Source: Collimonas sp. OK412 (GTDB taxonomy: Bacteria > Pseudomonadota > Gammaproteobacteria > Burkholderiales > Burkholderiaceae_D). Taken from it: a stretch of 64,000 nucleotides of DNA. Below, piece after piece: positions 43,242 through 52,867 of the stretch. Numbering within the stretch: the stretch's first letter is position 1; the number at the start of each line of letters is the position of its first letter. Where the stretch lies: positions 47,057-111,056 of the forward strand of contig NZ_FOLC01000017.1 of the NCBI RefSeq assembly GCF_900112135.1, read 5' to 3'. Made by a program: the position numbers and the translations under genes. The notes below the pieces were generated by a model that was given only the letters and a program-made list of their open reading frames with translations, searched no databases and was not told the DNA's origin.

Positions 43242-44078
43242 CTAGCTAGCCAGCCGGGTATGACCCGACAACGCAAAAAAATGCTCTTTCGCGCTATCCA
43301 GCGGCGTACCCGGGCCTTCTTCATGAAAGCCGTTGCACCACGCGAAATAGGCCAGTTTCAAGTGCGGCAACAGTGCAGCGCCAGGATTACGCGCCAACTC
43401 CACCGCAGCGAGCAGCGCTTTGGCCGGAATGGTTGCCCGGTATGCACCAGCCGGCAATGGTTCAGCAATTTCACTGCGTTCATGCGCAGGCAGCATGCGT
43501 TGCGCGAGTTCGGCAGTCTCCCCGATATTGCGCGGCACCAGCATATCGAGCGGAGCGACTGCGATCAGATAGTTGGCGGCGCGCAGCGCTTGCTTTTCGG
43601 CCTCGCTTCGCATATCGGATGAGCCTGGCCTGGCATCCCGGACAGCCCCCTCAAGCAACGCACTTAGCGCTGCCGCGCCGGTGACGCTGCCTGCCAGCAC
43701 ACGCGCCAGGTGAAAAGCATCTCCCGTAGCGGCTAATGGCCTGCGCGCCATGATCAGGCTGTGGAGAGCCTCCAGCGCCGCCGCACAATTGCTGCCGAAA
43801 AGCAGATTCAACTTGCGCGCGACAAGCTCCAGGTGCAGATGCGGTGCAAGATCCTCGGCGACACCTGCGCTGGACAATTTCTCGAGACGCACCTGCAACA
43901 GAGCGGTCATCTCGCGCACGCTGCCGAGCCGTGCAATGGCGTCGCCCGGGTTGAACAGTGCAGCGATCGTTGCCTCGGCGGCTGTCACGGCAACGATTGC
44001 CGCGATCGGGGCAGTCGTTGCCGTGTCTGCTGAGGAACGGTGGCGCGATGAAAAATGTAAGGACATAGCAAACGCCAT
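43242..44078 (-). CDS. Candidate type III secreted protein
   Basis: 278 aa, not recognised. The N-terminal 25 residues are Ser/Thr-rich (LHFSSRHRSSADTATTA), typical of a T3SS signal; the rest is predicted helical with many Ala and Leu, and no enzymatic motif was seen. A perfect HrpB box lies 61 bp upstream, so it probably belongs to the T3SS regulon. No ribosome-binding site is clear for the ATG at 44078 or the next at 44066. Confidence 0.65.
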   Translation of the reverse strand: MAFAMSLHFSSRHRSSADTATTAPIAAIVAVTAAEATIAALFNPGDAIARLGSVREMTALLQVRLEKLSSAGVAEDLAPHLHLELVARKLNLLFGSNCAAALEALHSLIMARRPLAATGDAFHLARVLAGSVTGAAALSALLEGAVRDARPGSSDMRSEAEKQALRAANYLIAVAPLDMLVPRNIGETAELAQRMLPAHERSEIAEPLPAGAYRATIPAKALLAAVELARNPGAALLPHLKLAYFAWCNGFHEEGPGTPLDSAKEHFFALSGHTRLAS

Positions 44079-44138
44079 AAGAAGTTGAGGTTATGGCTCG
44101 CAGCTTGACAGTTGCACCCAGCCACGCGTGCTGCCGCA

Positions 44139-44163
44139 GCGAAACTTGGCGCCAGTTTCCGAA
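44139..44163 (-). promoter_or_regulatory. PIP/hrpII box upstream of 278-aa gene
   Basis: TTCGG-N15-TTCGC on the minus strand, a perfect match. CAAGCT at 31 bases downstream is a near match to YANNRT. Confidence 0.82.
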
Positions 44164-44282
44164 GTGATGCAACGCGCAACCCGGCGCTTCACTATCGAGC
44201 ATGATTTTTCACAACGGCAAACAGAAACCCCAGCCTGAACAGCATGATGCCGTCATCGCGCTACATCCGGAGTAAATGCCGC

Positions 44283-44307
44283 TTCGGATGCATGGCCCAA
44301 ACTTCGC
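44283..44307 (+). promoter_or_regulatory. PIP/hrpII box upstream of 280-aa gene
   Basis: TTCGG-N15-TTCGC on the plus strand, a perfect match. TAACCT starts 32 bases downstream, a near match to YANNRT. Confidence 0.8.
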
Positions 44308-44616
44308 GGTTACCGACTGCTCCGCAACCCCAAATCCCCTAACCTGTGCACCGAAACACACGGGCGTGCGACGGAATTTTCGACTGCCGCATGTGCTACT
44401 TATTGTCGGATATGCGTCGTCGCCAGAATGACAGAGATGAAACTCGTGAAGCAGCAGCTGTTCAACGCCATGGCGGCACACATCACCGCAATTTATTCAA
44501 TTTCTAGCCAAGGAGGTAAGTGCCGCTTTGAAAAAAAGACAGGAAATCATTCAATCGCGTCGTTAAATGCAGGGCAATGCCTCGCATTCCGGTAATCAAT
44601 CTAATGGGGAAACATC

Positions 44617-45459
44617 ATGAGCATTTTTTCAAAAATCAAACACGCCTTTGAGAAGGTCGGGCATGACATCGAACATGTAGCCAAGGCCGCCATCCACGAC
44701 GTCGAAGGCGTCGTCAAAACGATGGAAAAAGACGTTGAGCACATCTTGCAAGATACGATGAAGATGACAGAAGCGCTGATGGAGGGGCATTTCAAGGAAG
44801 GCTTGCAGGACTTTCTGAAAGTGACGGATGACGTAGTCAAGACCGGCACCGATCTGGCCACGTCGCAAGCCAAAATGGCAATGAGCATGCTGGGCGATTT
44901 GCATATATCCAAAGGACTCGACAAATTCGTCAGCGGCGCTGAAAAAGAACTCAAGACAATTACTGACGATGTCGAGAAAGGCGTTGACTCGACGATCAAG
45001 ACTCTCGCCGATTCCACAGTCGGCATCGCCACCGGCTCGCTTCAGATGCTGAAAGATCTGGCCCATGGTGATCTGAAGGCGGCAATGGGCGACGTGATGA
45101 AAGTAGGCGAAGATGTGGTAACCGTGGCGGCCGACCTGACGCCGGAAGGTTTAGCGGTAGACATGGCGAGCCAGGTGATGGTCGCCGCTCATATTGGCAA
45201 CGCCAAGATCGACGACCTGGTGGCCGGCGCAATGCACGGTAATGTAGGCGAGATGGTGAAGGGCGCCGAAAAATTCGCCAAAAGCGAAGTGGTTTCCAAG
45301 GTTGAAGATTACGCTGAAACAAAACTGGCGTCGAATCCAAAAACTGCAGAAGCGGCTTCGAATGTCTTGCCGTTTCTGTTATTGGCGCCCGATGTCAGCC
45401 GCAATCATAAAAACGCCGACAACGAACGCTCCTCGCATCAGAAGCACGCATTCGCATAA
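44617..45459 (+). CDS. Amphipathic helical protein, candidate T3SS-secreted harpin or translocator
   Basis: 280 aa, almost entirely heptad-like amphipathic helix (IFSKIKHAFEKVGHDIEHV, then repeated DDVVKTG- and EKGVDSTIKTL-type segments), without Cys or signal peptide. GGGG precedes the ATG. A HrpB box lies upstream and a strong terminator follows. Such composition is seen in secreted harpins, translocator-like and membrane-active proteins, but no family match is recognised. The C-terminal tail is polar (DNERSSHQKHAFA). Confidence 0.65.
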   Translation: MSIFSKIKHAFEKVGHDIEHVAKAAIHDVEGVVKTMEKDVEHILQDTMKMTEALMEGHFKEGLQDFLKVTDDVVKTGTDLATSQAKMAMSMLGDLHISKGLDKFVSGAEKELKTITDDVEKGVDSTIKTLADSTVGIATGSLQMLKDLAHGDLKAAMGDVMKVGEDVVTVAADLTPEGLAVDMASQVMVAAHIGNAKIDDLVAGAMHGNVGEMVKGAEKFAKSEVVSKVEDYAETKLASNPKTAEAASNVLPFLLLAPDVSRNHKNADNERSSHQKHAFA

Positions 45460-45517
45460 TCGGCAATTGATTTGATGCAGGCAACGCTGCGTCAAGATTG
45501 CCTCGAATAAGCCCAAG

Positions 45518-45553
45518 CATCCTTCCTGCGAAAGCACGAAGGATGTTTTTTTT
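45518..45553 (+). terminator. Rho-independent terminator
   Basis: CATCCTTC (45518-45525) pairs with GAAGGATG (45538-45545), followed by eight T. Confidence 0.9.
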
Positions 45554-45562
45554 AGCGGACTG

Positions 45563-45773
45563 AGCTAACTGGGGTCAGAGTGAACTTTCTGCGCGGTTTT
45601 TGCAGAAACTTTACTCTGACCCCACTTAGCGGGCCACGGAGTACATGCCTCATCGTTATAAAGAACAAAACTGCGTTATGCGCTCTTTCTTTCTCCGAAT
45701 CCGTCATGTGGGGTCAGAGTCAAGTTTCGCGATGAAGCACTGCGAAAGTTGACTCTGACCCCAGATGACTCTT
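45563..45773. repeat. Composite REP-like repeat, locus C
   Basis: Hairpins at 45569-45625 and 45708-45764 on GGGGTCAGAGT/ACTCTGACCCC arms, joined by an 82-base spacer (TTAGCGGGCCACGGAGTAC ... TTTCTCCGAATCCGTCATG) that matches locus A in reverse complement. It lies between the 280-aa gene and the sctC end, in the 367-bp gap 45460-45826. Confidence 0.87.
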
Positions 45774-45826
45774 GCCGTGGCTATGTCGTGAATGATGAAA
45801 CTCTCAATAAGTTAACACCCAGGACA

Positions 45827-47704
45827 CTAGCGGACTGAACTGGTCGAAACGTTCGCCGCGGACGGACCTGACACGGCAATGATCCGCGGCGTCAACAGGA
45901 ACAGCCGTTGGAAACGCTGGCCCTGGTGGTGCTTGAAACGGAACAGGCCGCCGATCAATGGGATTTTCGACAAACCTGGCACAGCAGTTTCTGCATGGTC
46001 ATCCTGGTCGACGGAGTAACCGGCAATCAGCAAACTCTCGCCGTTGTTGATCAACGCCTGCGTGTCTATGGTGCTGTTGCTGACAATCGGCAAGGTTCCA
46101 ACCTGTTGCGTGCTCAGCTGGCCATCCTCGATGTGCACATTAAGATGGATCTGCTCAGTGCTTGAAGTGGGAACGATCATCGGCAATACCCTGAGCGATA
46201 CGCCGGCCGACACGCTATACAGGTCCGCAGACTGGTAGCCGGACACCGGTACATAGAAGGTTTGCTTGTTGTCCATGATTGCTTCGACGTTGTCCAGCGT
46301 CTCGACTTTGGGACTGGCAGTGACGCGCGCCTGATCGCTTTGCTGGAGTGCGCTGACCCGCCCCAGCAAATAACGCCCGGCGCCGCCGATCACCGCCGTC
46401 AGGACGCCGCCGGCCGGCGTGGAGAGTATCGGCCCGGTGCTGGTTTGATTCGCCGGGTTGCCGAAACCCTGCGGATTGAGGGAGTCGGGGTTGCCGGTCT
46501 GGGCCAGGGCGCCGTTCCCGGTCTGCACATCCATGTGGCCGGAATGCAGCCGCCAATCGACGCCCAGTTCTTTCAGCGCATTGTCGGTGATCTCGATGAT
46601 GGTCGCATCTATTTCGAGCACGCCGGGGCGCTGGTCCAGCGATTCGATCAGCGCTTGAAAAGCCGGCATGTTTTCGGCCCGGTCGCGTACGAAAATCGCA
46701 TTGCTGCGAGGATCGGCTTCGATCACCGGTCCGGCTGACGCCGCGGCTGGTTCGGCAGTATTGCCGTCTGTACGGCCAGCCACGGCGCCGGCGGGAAGCG
46801 GCGGAACATCTGCGGCAGGCTGGCGCGCATTATCCGCCATGGAGAGCCCAGGCAAGGTCGGCAGCGGCGGCCGCGCGCTAGCGGTGGACGGAAGCCCATT
46901 GCCGCTGTTGTTGCCGGTGCTGCGCAGGCTCTTCATGCGGTAAGTATCGCGCGGCGCCGGAGCGGCGTCGCCAACTGCTCCCTGACCGCCGCCATTCGCC
47001 GCATACAGGCCGCGCAGCAGCGAAGCGACACCGCGCACCGTCACGCCCTGGCCGTCGATTGTGACGGTGCGGTCCGTTGCCCAGGCATAGTTCAGAGGAA
47101 AACGCTGCACAACAATTTTATCGCTCGGCGCCGAAGTTTGATCAATCAAACGGGCGACATCGGATACCAGTTCTACGTATCGCGGCGGCCCGGACGCGAT
47201 CACCAATCCTGTCTCGCCGTCATAGCGAATAGGAAAACGCCGATCCGCTATGCCAAGGCTTCCCAGCACGCGCCGCAGTTCCGCCACATTGCTGTGCTTG
47301 AGACTGATGGTTGCGTTACGGGCCTCGTTGGCGCCGGCAATACTGAGCACCGCGCCGTCGTAATACCAGATGAAGCCGAATGTGTTGGCCATCTTGTCCA
47401 GGAACTGCTCTGGAGAACTGTCGAAACGACCCGACACGGAACCGTCTACGTGAGAGGAAATCGAGGTCATGATATTTTCGCTGGCGCCAAAGTCGCGCAA
47501 GACATCCTTCAGGTCTTTATGGTCAGCCACATACTGGAATCTCTGGCTTTTCCAGACCAGCGGCTGAGCGCCGGCACTGGCTCCCGCCATGCATAGAATC
47601 ACCGGCAATACCCAGGATATTTGTTGATACAGCGCGCTGCGCAATCTGCGCAGATACGAAACCGCGCTGCGCGCTAGCCCGCACATCAGAGGAGTGTTTT
47701 TCAT
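45827..47704 (-). CDS. sctC: T3SS outer-membrane secretin SctC (HrcC)
   Basis: 625 aa. The ATG at 47704 starts a signal peptide (ISWVLPVILCMAGASAGAQP). N-terminal N0/N1-type domains contain FQYVADHKDLKDVLRDFGA; a Ser/Pro-rich linker follows near 250-320; the C-terminal secretin core has LIAGYSVDQDDHAETAVPGLSKIP-type sequence, the family signature. It forms the outer-membrane ring of the injectisome. The frame upstream of 47704 overlaps hrpB and is not translated. 47 bp separate it from the hrpB stop. Confidence 0.92.
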   Translation of the reverse strand: MKNTPLMCGLARSAVSYLRRLRSALYQQISWVLPVILCMAGASAGAQPLVWKSQRFQYVADHKDLKDVLRDFGASENIMTSISSHVDGSVSGRFDSSPEQFLDKMANTFGFIWYYDGAVLSIAGANEARNATISLKHSNVAELRRVLGSLGIADRRFPIRYDGETGLVIASGPPRYVELVSDVARLIDQTSAPSDKIVVQRFPLNYAWATDRTVTIDGQGVTVRGVASLLRGLYAANGGGQGAVGDAAPAPRDTYRMKSLRSTGNNSGNGLPSTASARPPLPTLPGLSMADNARQPAADVPPLPAGAVAGRTDGNTAEPAAASAGPVIEADPRSNAIFVRDRAENMPAFQALIESLDQRPGVLEIDATIIEITDNALKELGVDWRLHSGHMDVQTGNGALAQTGNPDSLNPQGFGNPANQTSTGPILSTPAGGVLTAVIGGAGRYLLGRVSALQQSDQARVTASPKVETLDNVEAIMDNKQTFYVPVSGYQSADLYSVSAGVSLRVLPMIVPTSSTEQIHLNVHIEDGQLSTQQVGTLPIVSNSTIDTQALINNGESLLIAGYSVDQDDHAETAVPGLSKIPLIGGLFRFKHHQGQRFQRLFLLTPRIIAVSGPSAANVSTSSVR

Positions 47705-47751
47705 GAATAGGTATGAGAGAGATGGGCGGCCCGAGAGAGCCGCCTCGGGGT

Positions 47752-49212
47752 TCAGCCGTAGATGGTTTCGGATGGCGACTCGTTGAATTGCCGGCGATAG
47801 CCCTTGGCCAGCGCGGACCGGCTGCTGACGCCCCATCGGCTGGCGGTATCGAAGATCGACGCGCCGGCCCAGTCGCCGTCAAGCAGATCATTGCGGACGC
47901 CATCCAGCCGCAGACTGCGAATCACGTTGCTGGGAGATACGCCGATCGATCTCTTGAACGCCAGCTGCAAGGCGCGCTCGGTGACGTCGACATGCGCGGC
48001 AACCTCGCGCGTGCTCAGATTTGCCCGGTTCAGGTTATCGACGATATAGCGATATGCGCGCCGGTATTTTGCCGGCAGGCGAGCCGAAACATCATCGCTA
48101 GCCGTCGTCCCGCTGTGCGCCCCGCCGTGTGCCCTGTCGAGCGGCCGCACTTCGACCACCTCCAGCCGCAGGCATCGCAACGCCTCGCTTGCATATTTCG
48201 AGTAAAACTGGAGCGCCTGGGCTGGATTGCCGCGCCGCACTGCAACTTTCGACGAGGCATACAGATACTCGACGTTCCAGCGCCGCGTGCCTGCTTCTCC
48301 TTCAGATCGATTGATCTTGACCAGGACGCGATCCGCAATGTCGTCGAGTCCACCCGCCAGCGCCGCGAGTATGACGTCGAGCTTGGCAAGGAAACCCTGG
48401 CCGGCGCCGCCGAAGCGCTGCGGCTCGTCAATTGCGAAAAAAAGCCGGTCCGCCGCGCTGGCGTCGCCTTGCACCAGGCGATCCAGCAAATTAAGATATT
48501 CCCGGCGCTGCACCAGCAACAACGGCATTGGCGACATGACAGCAGTCTCTTCATGCACATGGTGCATGCGCGCAGTGCGTTCGCCGGCTGACTGCATGCT
48601 GGCGCTGCGCGCCGAAGTCCAGAACGCATGATCGCCCAGGGTCGCGGCGCCGCGTATCTGCAACTGCACGTCGAACTCTCTTGCCAGCAGCGCTACCAAT
48701 AAACGCCAGCCAGCCTGACGATGTTCATCGGCCAGTTCTGCGGCACGCAACAGCGCGTCGTCGGCGGCAGTCTGGTGTCCGATCTGATGCTGGACCAGTG
48801 CGATCCCCAGCAAACCTTCCAGCACATCGCTGGCGGTGGCAGCCTCGTCGTTGCACATGCGCGTAAAACATTTGGCGCTGGCGCTGTAACGATCGCGCAG
48901 CATCAGCTGCCAGCCGGTATTCCGGCAAGACATGATGCGCAGCCGGTCGCCATTGGCCCCGAGCAGTTTTTGCGCGCGACGATATGCCTCTTCGGCATCC
49001 TCGTCATGGCCAAGCAGCAGCGACGAATCGCCTAGCGCAATCAAGCGGGAAATATCGTCTGCCGTCAGGTCGCGGCGGCTGCATTCAAGCACGTCGTCGA
49101 CCTGGCAATAGGCGCGATCGAAAGCGCTGTCGAGCAATGCGGTTGAATAGGCGGGAAGTTGATCTTGCAGGGAAAGCGCCGAAGTGAGCGCAAAATAGAC
49201 GGTGGAAAACAT
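47752..49212 (-). CDS. hrpB: AraC-family T3SS master regulator HrpB (HrpX type)
   Basis: 486 aa from the ATG at 49212, with CTGGAG eight bases before it. Residues about 50-350 form a TPR-like helical region; residues about 385-486 are the AraC DNA-binding domain with two HTHs (STREVAAHVDVTERALQLAF and SIFDTASRWGVSSRSALAKGYRRQF). This family binds PIP/hrpII boxes and activates T3SS and effector genes; ten perfect boxes occur in the window. Its place between sctC and sctT matches the Ralstonia order. It is probably controlled by the HrpG-like regulator. Confidence 0.92.
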   Translation of the reverse strand: MFSTVYFALTSALSLQDQLPAYSTALLDSAFDRAYCQVDDVLECSRRDLTADDISRLIALGDSSLLLGHDEDAEEAYRRAQKLLGANGDRLRIMSCRNTGWQLMLRDRYSASAKCFTRMCNDEAATASDVLEGLLGIALVQHQIGHQTAADDALLRAAELADEHRQAGWRLLVALLAREFDVQLQIRGAATLGDHAFWTSARSASMQSAGERTARMHHVHEETAVMSPMPLLLVQRREYLNLLDRLVQGDASAADRLFFAIDEPQRFGGAGQGFLAKLDVILAALAGGLDDIADRVLVKINRSEGEAGTRRWNVEYLYASSKVAVRRGNPAQALQFYSKYASEALRCLRLEVVEVRPLDRAHGGAHSGTTASDDVSARLPAKYRRAYRYIVDNLNRANLSTREVAAHVDVTERALQLAFKRSIGVSPSNVIRSLRLDGVRNDLLDGDWAGASIFDTASRWGVSSRSALAKGYRRQFNESPSETIYG

Positions 49213-49355
49213 GAACGTTACTCCAGTGTAGGTTGTCAAAAAAAATCAGACGATCCGTTGCCGGTTGCCGAATGAATGACACCAGCGACAAGTTCATCAT
49301 AGGCGAAAGCAACTCCGCAAATTTCAACAAACAACATCTGATTCCACAACAATCT

Positions 49356-50213
49356 TCACTTTTTCAATGCATTTTCCGGCGTCGATTTATCTTGCGGATT
49401 AGCGACCATGCCGGCGCTGAGCGCCCGGCCGAAACCCAGGAATTTAATATCGTTCACGACCTGTCCCGCGAACACCGATGCCAGCGCGATTACCATCACC
49501 AGGCCTACCGCGCCGCGCAGCGGCTGGCTCAGCGAGTTCGGCTCAAGTTTGTCCGCCGCGCGGGAAATCAAGCCTATGCCTATTTCGATCAATACCAGCA
49601 CCAGCATGATTGGCGTACCCAGTTTGGCGATGCCGATCCAGACAGAATCCGTGCGCTGAATCAGGAATGCCTCGGCAGTGCTTGAGAGCGATGGCATAAG
49701 CTGCTCCACTGGCCACCATTTGAAAGATTCGAACAGAGCCCCAAGCACAAAGATCATGCCGCCGCCAACGTAAAACAAGGTGACCACTAGTTGCATCAGC
49801 ACGGTCGATACAGGCGTGCTTTGATCGCCGCGCAGCGGGTTGCTCATCTGTACGTTATTGAACCCGGCAAGATCGTCGATTAGCGTGCCAACGCTCTGCG
49901 CGATCCAAAAGGCCGTGGCTGCGGAATAGCCGAACGCCAGTCCAAGGAAAGCCTCCTTTGCCGTCAGGACCAGCAACGTCGCACTATTCAAATTTTCAAA
50001 GGCTTCAGGATTCTGTCCCGCTGTCACAAAATAGGTGAGCAAATAGATGACGCCGTTGCGGGCTATGCCGGGAATCGCCTGATCGCTGGCAGGCGGGAAT
50101 ACCAGAAATACAATCATGATGCGCATGCCGGCGAGCAGCATCATGACGATCAAATTGTGATACGCCGTGTACAAGGACAGCAGCGTATTGCTCAGAACCG
50201 CTAATTCATTCAT
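49356..50213 (-). CDS. sctT: T3SS export apparatus protein SctT (HrcT)
   Basis: 285 aa with about six membrane segments (LIVMMLLAGMRIMIVFLVFPP, LVVTLFYVGGGMIFVLGALF, GLVMVIALASVFAG). It belongs to the FliR/SpaR/EscT family and joins SctR and SctS in the export gate of the inner membrane. It is the last export gene before hrpB in the leftward operon; 63 bp separate it from sctO. Confidence 0.92.
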   Translation of the reverse strand: MNELAVLSNTLLSLYTAYHNLIVMMLLAGMRIMIVFLVFPPASDQAIPGIARNGVIYLLTYFVTAGQNPEAFENLNSATLLVLTAKEAFLGLAFGYSAATAFWIAQSVGTLIDDLAGFNNVQMSNPLRGDQSTPVSTVLMQLVVTLFYVGGGMIFVLGALFESFKWWPVEQLMPSLSSTAEAFLIQRTDSVWIGIAKLGTPIMLVLVLIEIGIGLISRAADKLEPNSLSQPLRGAVGLVMVIALASVFAGQVVNDIKFLGFGRALSAGMVANPQDKSTPENALKK

Positions 50214-50276
50214 TGTTATCTGCCTTAGGTGGTGCCAAGAGTTTCGTCGTTGCGGTGAACGCGGAAATGACGCAGT

Positions 50277-50762
50277 TCACCTTAAGGCACGCCGCGCCAG
50301 CAGCGTTTCAATGGCTTCCTCGTCAGCGTTTTCCTCGCGGCGGCGGCGCGTTTCGTCTTCAATCTGTTTCAGCTTGTGCCGGCACTTGTCGAGCGCGGCA
50401 TCTATGCGAGCCAGCTTGCTGCGCAACCCCGCGACTTTGCGCTCCTGTTTTTCGAGCGCATCGGCTGCCTGGCGCTCGCGCACTTGCAGGGCCTGGATCT
50501 CCCCGCGCAAATGGCTGCGCCAGGCGTCATGGCTTAAATACAGTGCCGCCGACAAGCTTGCGGAGAGCAGCTCTCTCAAGCCATCTTCGTGAATCCGGCA
50601 GCGTTCGCTAGCCTGCTCTGTTTCAGCAACCGCCGCGGCATGCGCCTCCTCGACCGCCAGCATGTCTTGCCTGGCGGCTTCGAGTTCATCCTTTGCGCGC
50701 TGCTGGCGGCGCGTCTGCGCGGCAACAATTGCCCGCCATATTTTTGCAGCATCAACGCTCAT
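50277..50762 (-). CDS. sctO: T3SS stalk protein SctO (HrpD/HrpB7 type)
   Basis: 161 aa, nearly all charged coiled coil (LEAARQDMLAVEEAHAA, LEKQERKVAGLRSKLARID), as in FliJ/YscO stalk proteins that connect the ATPase to the export gate. Position directly after sctN supports the call, since the family is poorly conserved in sequence. Nine bases separate it from sctN. Confidence 0.82.
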   Translation of the reverse strand: MSVDAAKIWRAIVAAQTRRQQRAKDELEAARQDMLAVEEAHAAAVAETEQASERCRIHEDGLRELLSASLSAALYLSHDAWRSHLRGEIQALQVRERQAADALEKQERKVAGLRSKLARIDAALDKCRHKLKQIEDETRRRREENADEEAIETLLARRALR

Positions 50763-50771
50763 CGCGCGCCA

Positions 50772-52094
50772 TCAGTTGGAGAACTGCGAAATGATCGCGT
50801 GGGTATGCGCTCCCGGCGCCTCTTCGTCCGTGCCCTGGATCAAGAATTGCTCGATTGCGTCGTGATGCGAGATAGCCTCGTCGGCCAGCGGATCGGTCCC
50901 CTGCTGATACTCGCCGATCTGCAGCAGCAGCTCGATCTCGTTGAATTTCGCCATCAGCTTGCGCACCCGGCCGGCGCCGCTGCAATGCGCACTGCTCGCT
51001 ACCAGCGTCATCACCCGGCTCAAGCTGTTGAGAACGTCGATCGCAGGATAGTGATTGCGCGCCGCGATAGCGCGCGACAGGACGATGTGGCCGTCAAGGA
51101 TGCCGCGTACTTCTTCGCTGACGGGATCGTTCCCTTCTTCGTCCTCGGCAAGCACCGTATAAAACGCCGTGATCGAGCCTACGCTGCCCATGCCGGCGCG
51201 TTCCAGCAAGCGTGGCAGCTCGGCAAAAATGGAGGGCGGAAAGCCGCGCCGTGTCGGCGGTTCGCCAGCCGACAAGCCGATTTCACGCTGGGCTCGCGCA
51301 AAGCGCGTCAGCGAATCCATCATCAGCAGCACACGCATGCCTTGGTCGCGAAAATACTCGGCAATCGCAGTGCCCACATAGGCAGCCTTGGCGCGCTCGA
51401 TCGATGAGCGATCAGAAGTCGCGCAGACCACCACGCTCTTGGCCATGCCTTCCTTGCCAAGAATCAGTTCAATGAACTCGCGCACTTCGCGGCCGCGTTC
51501 ACCGATCAACACCACCACATTCACGTCGCAGGCTGCGCCGCGGGCCAGCATGCCGAGCAGCGTGCTCTTGCCGACGCCGGCCGGAGCGAAGATGCCGACC
51601 CGCTGGCCTTCTCCAATCGTCATCAAGCCGTCGATGACGCGCACGCCGGTGTCAAGCGGCTCTTCTATCATGCGGCGGGTGAGCGGATCCGGAGCCGCCG
51701 CGATAACTGAGCGGAACTCTTTGGTTTCGATTGCTCCCAGCTGGTCCAGCGGCTCACCCAGGCCATCGAGCACGCGGCCCATGAGCGCCGGGCCTACCGG
51801 CACGGACAAGGGCCGGCCCTGCCCGACCACCCGGGTTGAACGCGATAAGCCGACTACGCTGCCGAACGGCGCCAGCAGCGCGAATTGGCGGGTGAAGCCG
51901 ACCACCTCGGCGCGCTGCACCAAGCGCCCGTCAGCTTCGCGCAGCTCGCATAATTCACCTAGCGTAGCGTCCAGGCCGCCCACTTTCAGCAAAGTTCCTA
52001 TGACTTCGACCACCTTGCCGTGCTGCTTGAGCATGGGCGTCGCATCGAGCGTGGCGTCCAGCGTGTCGAGGAAACTGTCGAATCCGTCCATCAT
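50772..52094 (-). CDS. sctN: T3SS ATPase SctN (HrcN)
   Basis: 440 aa, the usual length. Walker [15 protein letters not shown] at about 167-180, Walker [12 protein letters not shown] at about 258-268, and the F1/flagellar ATPase signature [12 protein letters not shown] near 370. It unfolds chaperone-bound substrates and powers their entry into the apparatus. The start overlaps the sctL stop by four bases. Confidence 0.96.
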   Translation of the reverse strand: MMDGFDSFLDTLDATLDATPMLKQHGKVVEVIGTLLKVGGLDATLGELCELREADGRLVQRAEVVGFTRQFALLAPFGSVVGLSRSTRVVGQGRPLSVPVGPALMGRVLDGLGEPLDQLGAIETKEFRSVIAAAPDPLTRRMIEEPLDTGVRVIDGLMTIGEGQRVGIFAPAGVGKSTLLGMLARGAACDVNVVVLIGERGREVREFIELILGKEGMAKSVVVCATSDRSSIERAKAAYVGTAIAEYFRDQGMRVLLMMDSLTRFARAQREIGLSAGEPPTRRGFPPSIFAELPRLLERAGMGSVGSITAFYTVLAEDEEGNDPVSEEVRGILDGHIVLSRAIAARNHYPAIDVLNSLSRVMTLVASSAHCSGAGRVRKLMAKFNEIELLLQIGEYQQGTDPLADEAISHHDAIEQFLIQGTDEEAPGAHTHAIISQFSN

Positions 52095-52867
52095 TCCGTG
52101 CTTTCATATTCGGCCAGCGCGTCGTCCTGGTCCAGCGGATTGTCTTCGTGGAATTGCTGGAGCTGTGGCTGTGGCTGCGGCTCGGCAACCAGGCCGGTAA
52201 CCAAACCGGCAACAGCGCGCCGCAGCGCTTCGACATGCAATGAAAGGCTGCCGTCGATCACGCCGTAATCCCACTCGCAGACGCAGCTTCCCGGCAGCAG
52301 GTCGGCGCGTGCCACGACTTGCGGATTGACGCCCCATTGGTTGGCGCTGCAGGCCGCGCCGAAGGCGTCTCGTGCAGCGTCCAGGTCCTCGGGAGCAACC
52401 CGTACAGTCAAAAACGATGAGTCGTCCAGGAGCCGGTCGACGGTCCCCGCGACCTGCGCGAACAGCGCCTTGGGATCGGCGGTGCCGAGCACGCGTTCGA
52501 CGCTACGCGTAACAATCTGCGCGATCCGCTCGCGGGCGGCACAGAGCAACTGACGCTGCGAAGCCGCCTGGCGCAGCATGGCGTCATGCACCTCTGCCAG
52601 CCCGCGCCGACGGCCGGCCGCGTAGCCCAGGCGCGCACTATTGTCGAAGCGGCGCTGCGCTGCCGTTTCAAGCGCATCTGCTCGGTTCCTGGCTTCGGCT
52701 ACGATAGCCTGGGCAGTCGCTTCGGCGTCAGCCAGCAGGCCGGAGTAACGTCGTTCAAGTACGCCATGCGCTTGATCGAGGGCCACCACGCTGGCAAATT
52801 CTGCGTTGCGTATCACGTCCACGTCGGGTCCGACGGACGGTTGTTCCGAGCTTAGCCAAATAGCCAT
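52091..52867 (-). CDS. sctL: T3SS stator protein SctL (HrpB5 type)
   Basis: 258 aa from the ATG at 52867, which has CGGAG just upstream. A FliH/YscL-like protein: helical N-terminal half ([21 protein letters not shown]) and a compact C-terminal domain ([20 protein letters not shown]). It binds and regulates the ATPase in the cytoplasmic sorting platform. It overlaps the end of sctK by 16 bases. Confidence 0.87.
   Translation of the reverse strand: MAIWLSSEQPSVGPDVDVIRNAEFASVVALDQAHGVLERRYSGLLADAEATAQAIVAEARNRADALETAAQRRFDNSARLGYAAGRRRGLAEVHDAMLRQAASQRQLLCAARERIAQIVTRSVERVLGTADPKALFAQVAGTVDRLLDDSSFLTVRVAPEDLDAARDAFGAACSANQWGVNPQVVARADLLPGSCVCEWDYGVIDGSLSLHVEALRRAVAGLVTGLVAEPQPQPQLQQFHEDNPLDQDDALAEYESTE

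Larger units (their letters stand above)
44079..44616. other. Divergent region with two HrpB boxes
   Basis: 538 bp. A minus-strand box serves the 278-aa gene and a plus-strand box lies about 310 bp before the 280-aa gene. Short plus-strand frames (for example from ATG 44430, 55 codons) lie in the long leader but lack good initiation signals. An isolated AAGGAGGT at 44511-44518 has only a three-codon frame after it. Confidence 0.5.

Noticed and set aside
47713..48591. 292-codon frame on the + strand
   Set aside because: Antisense to hrpB.
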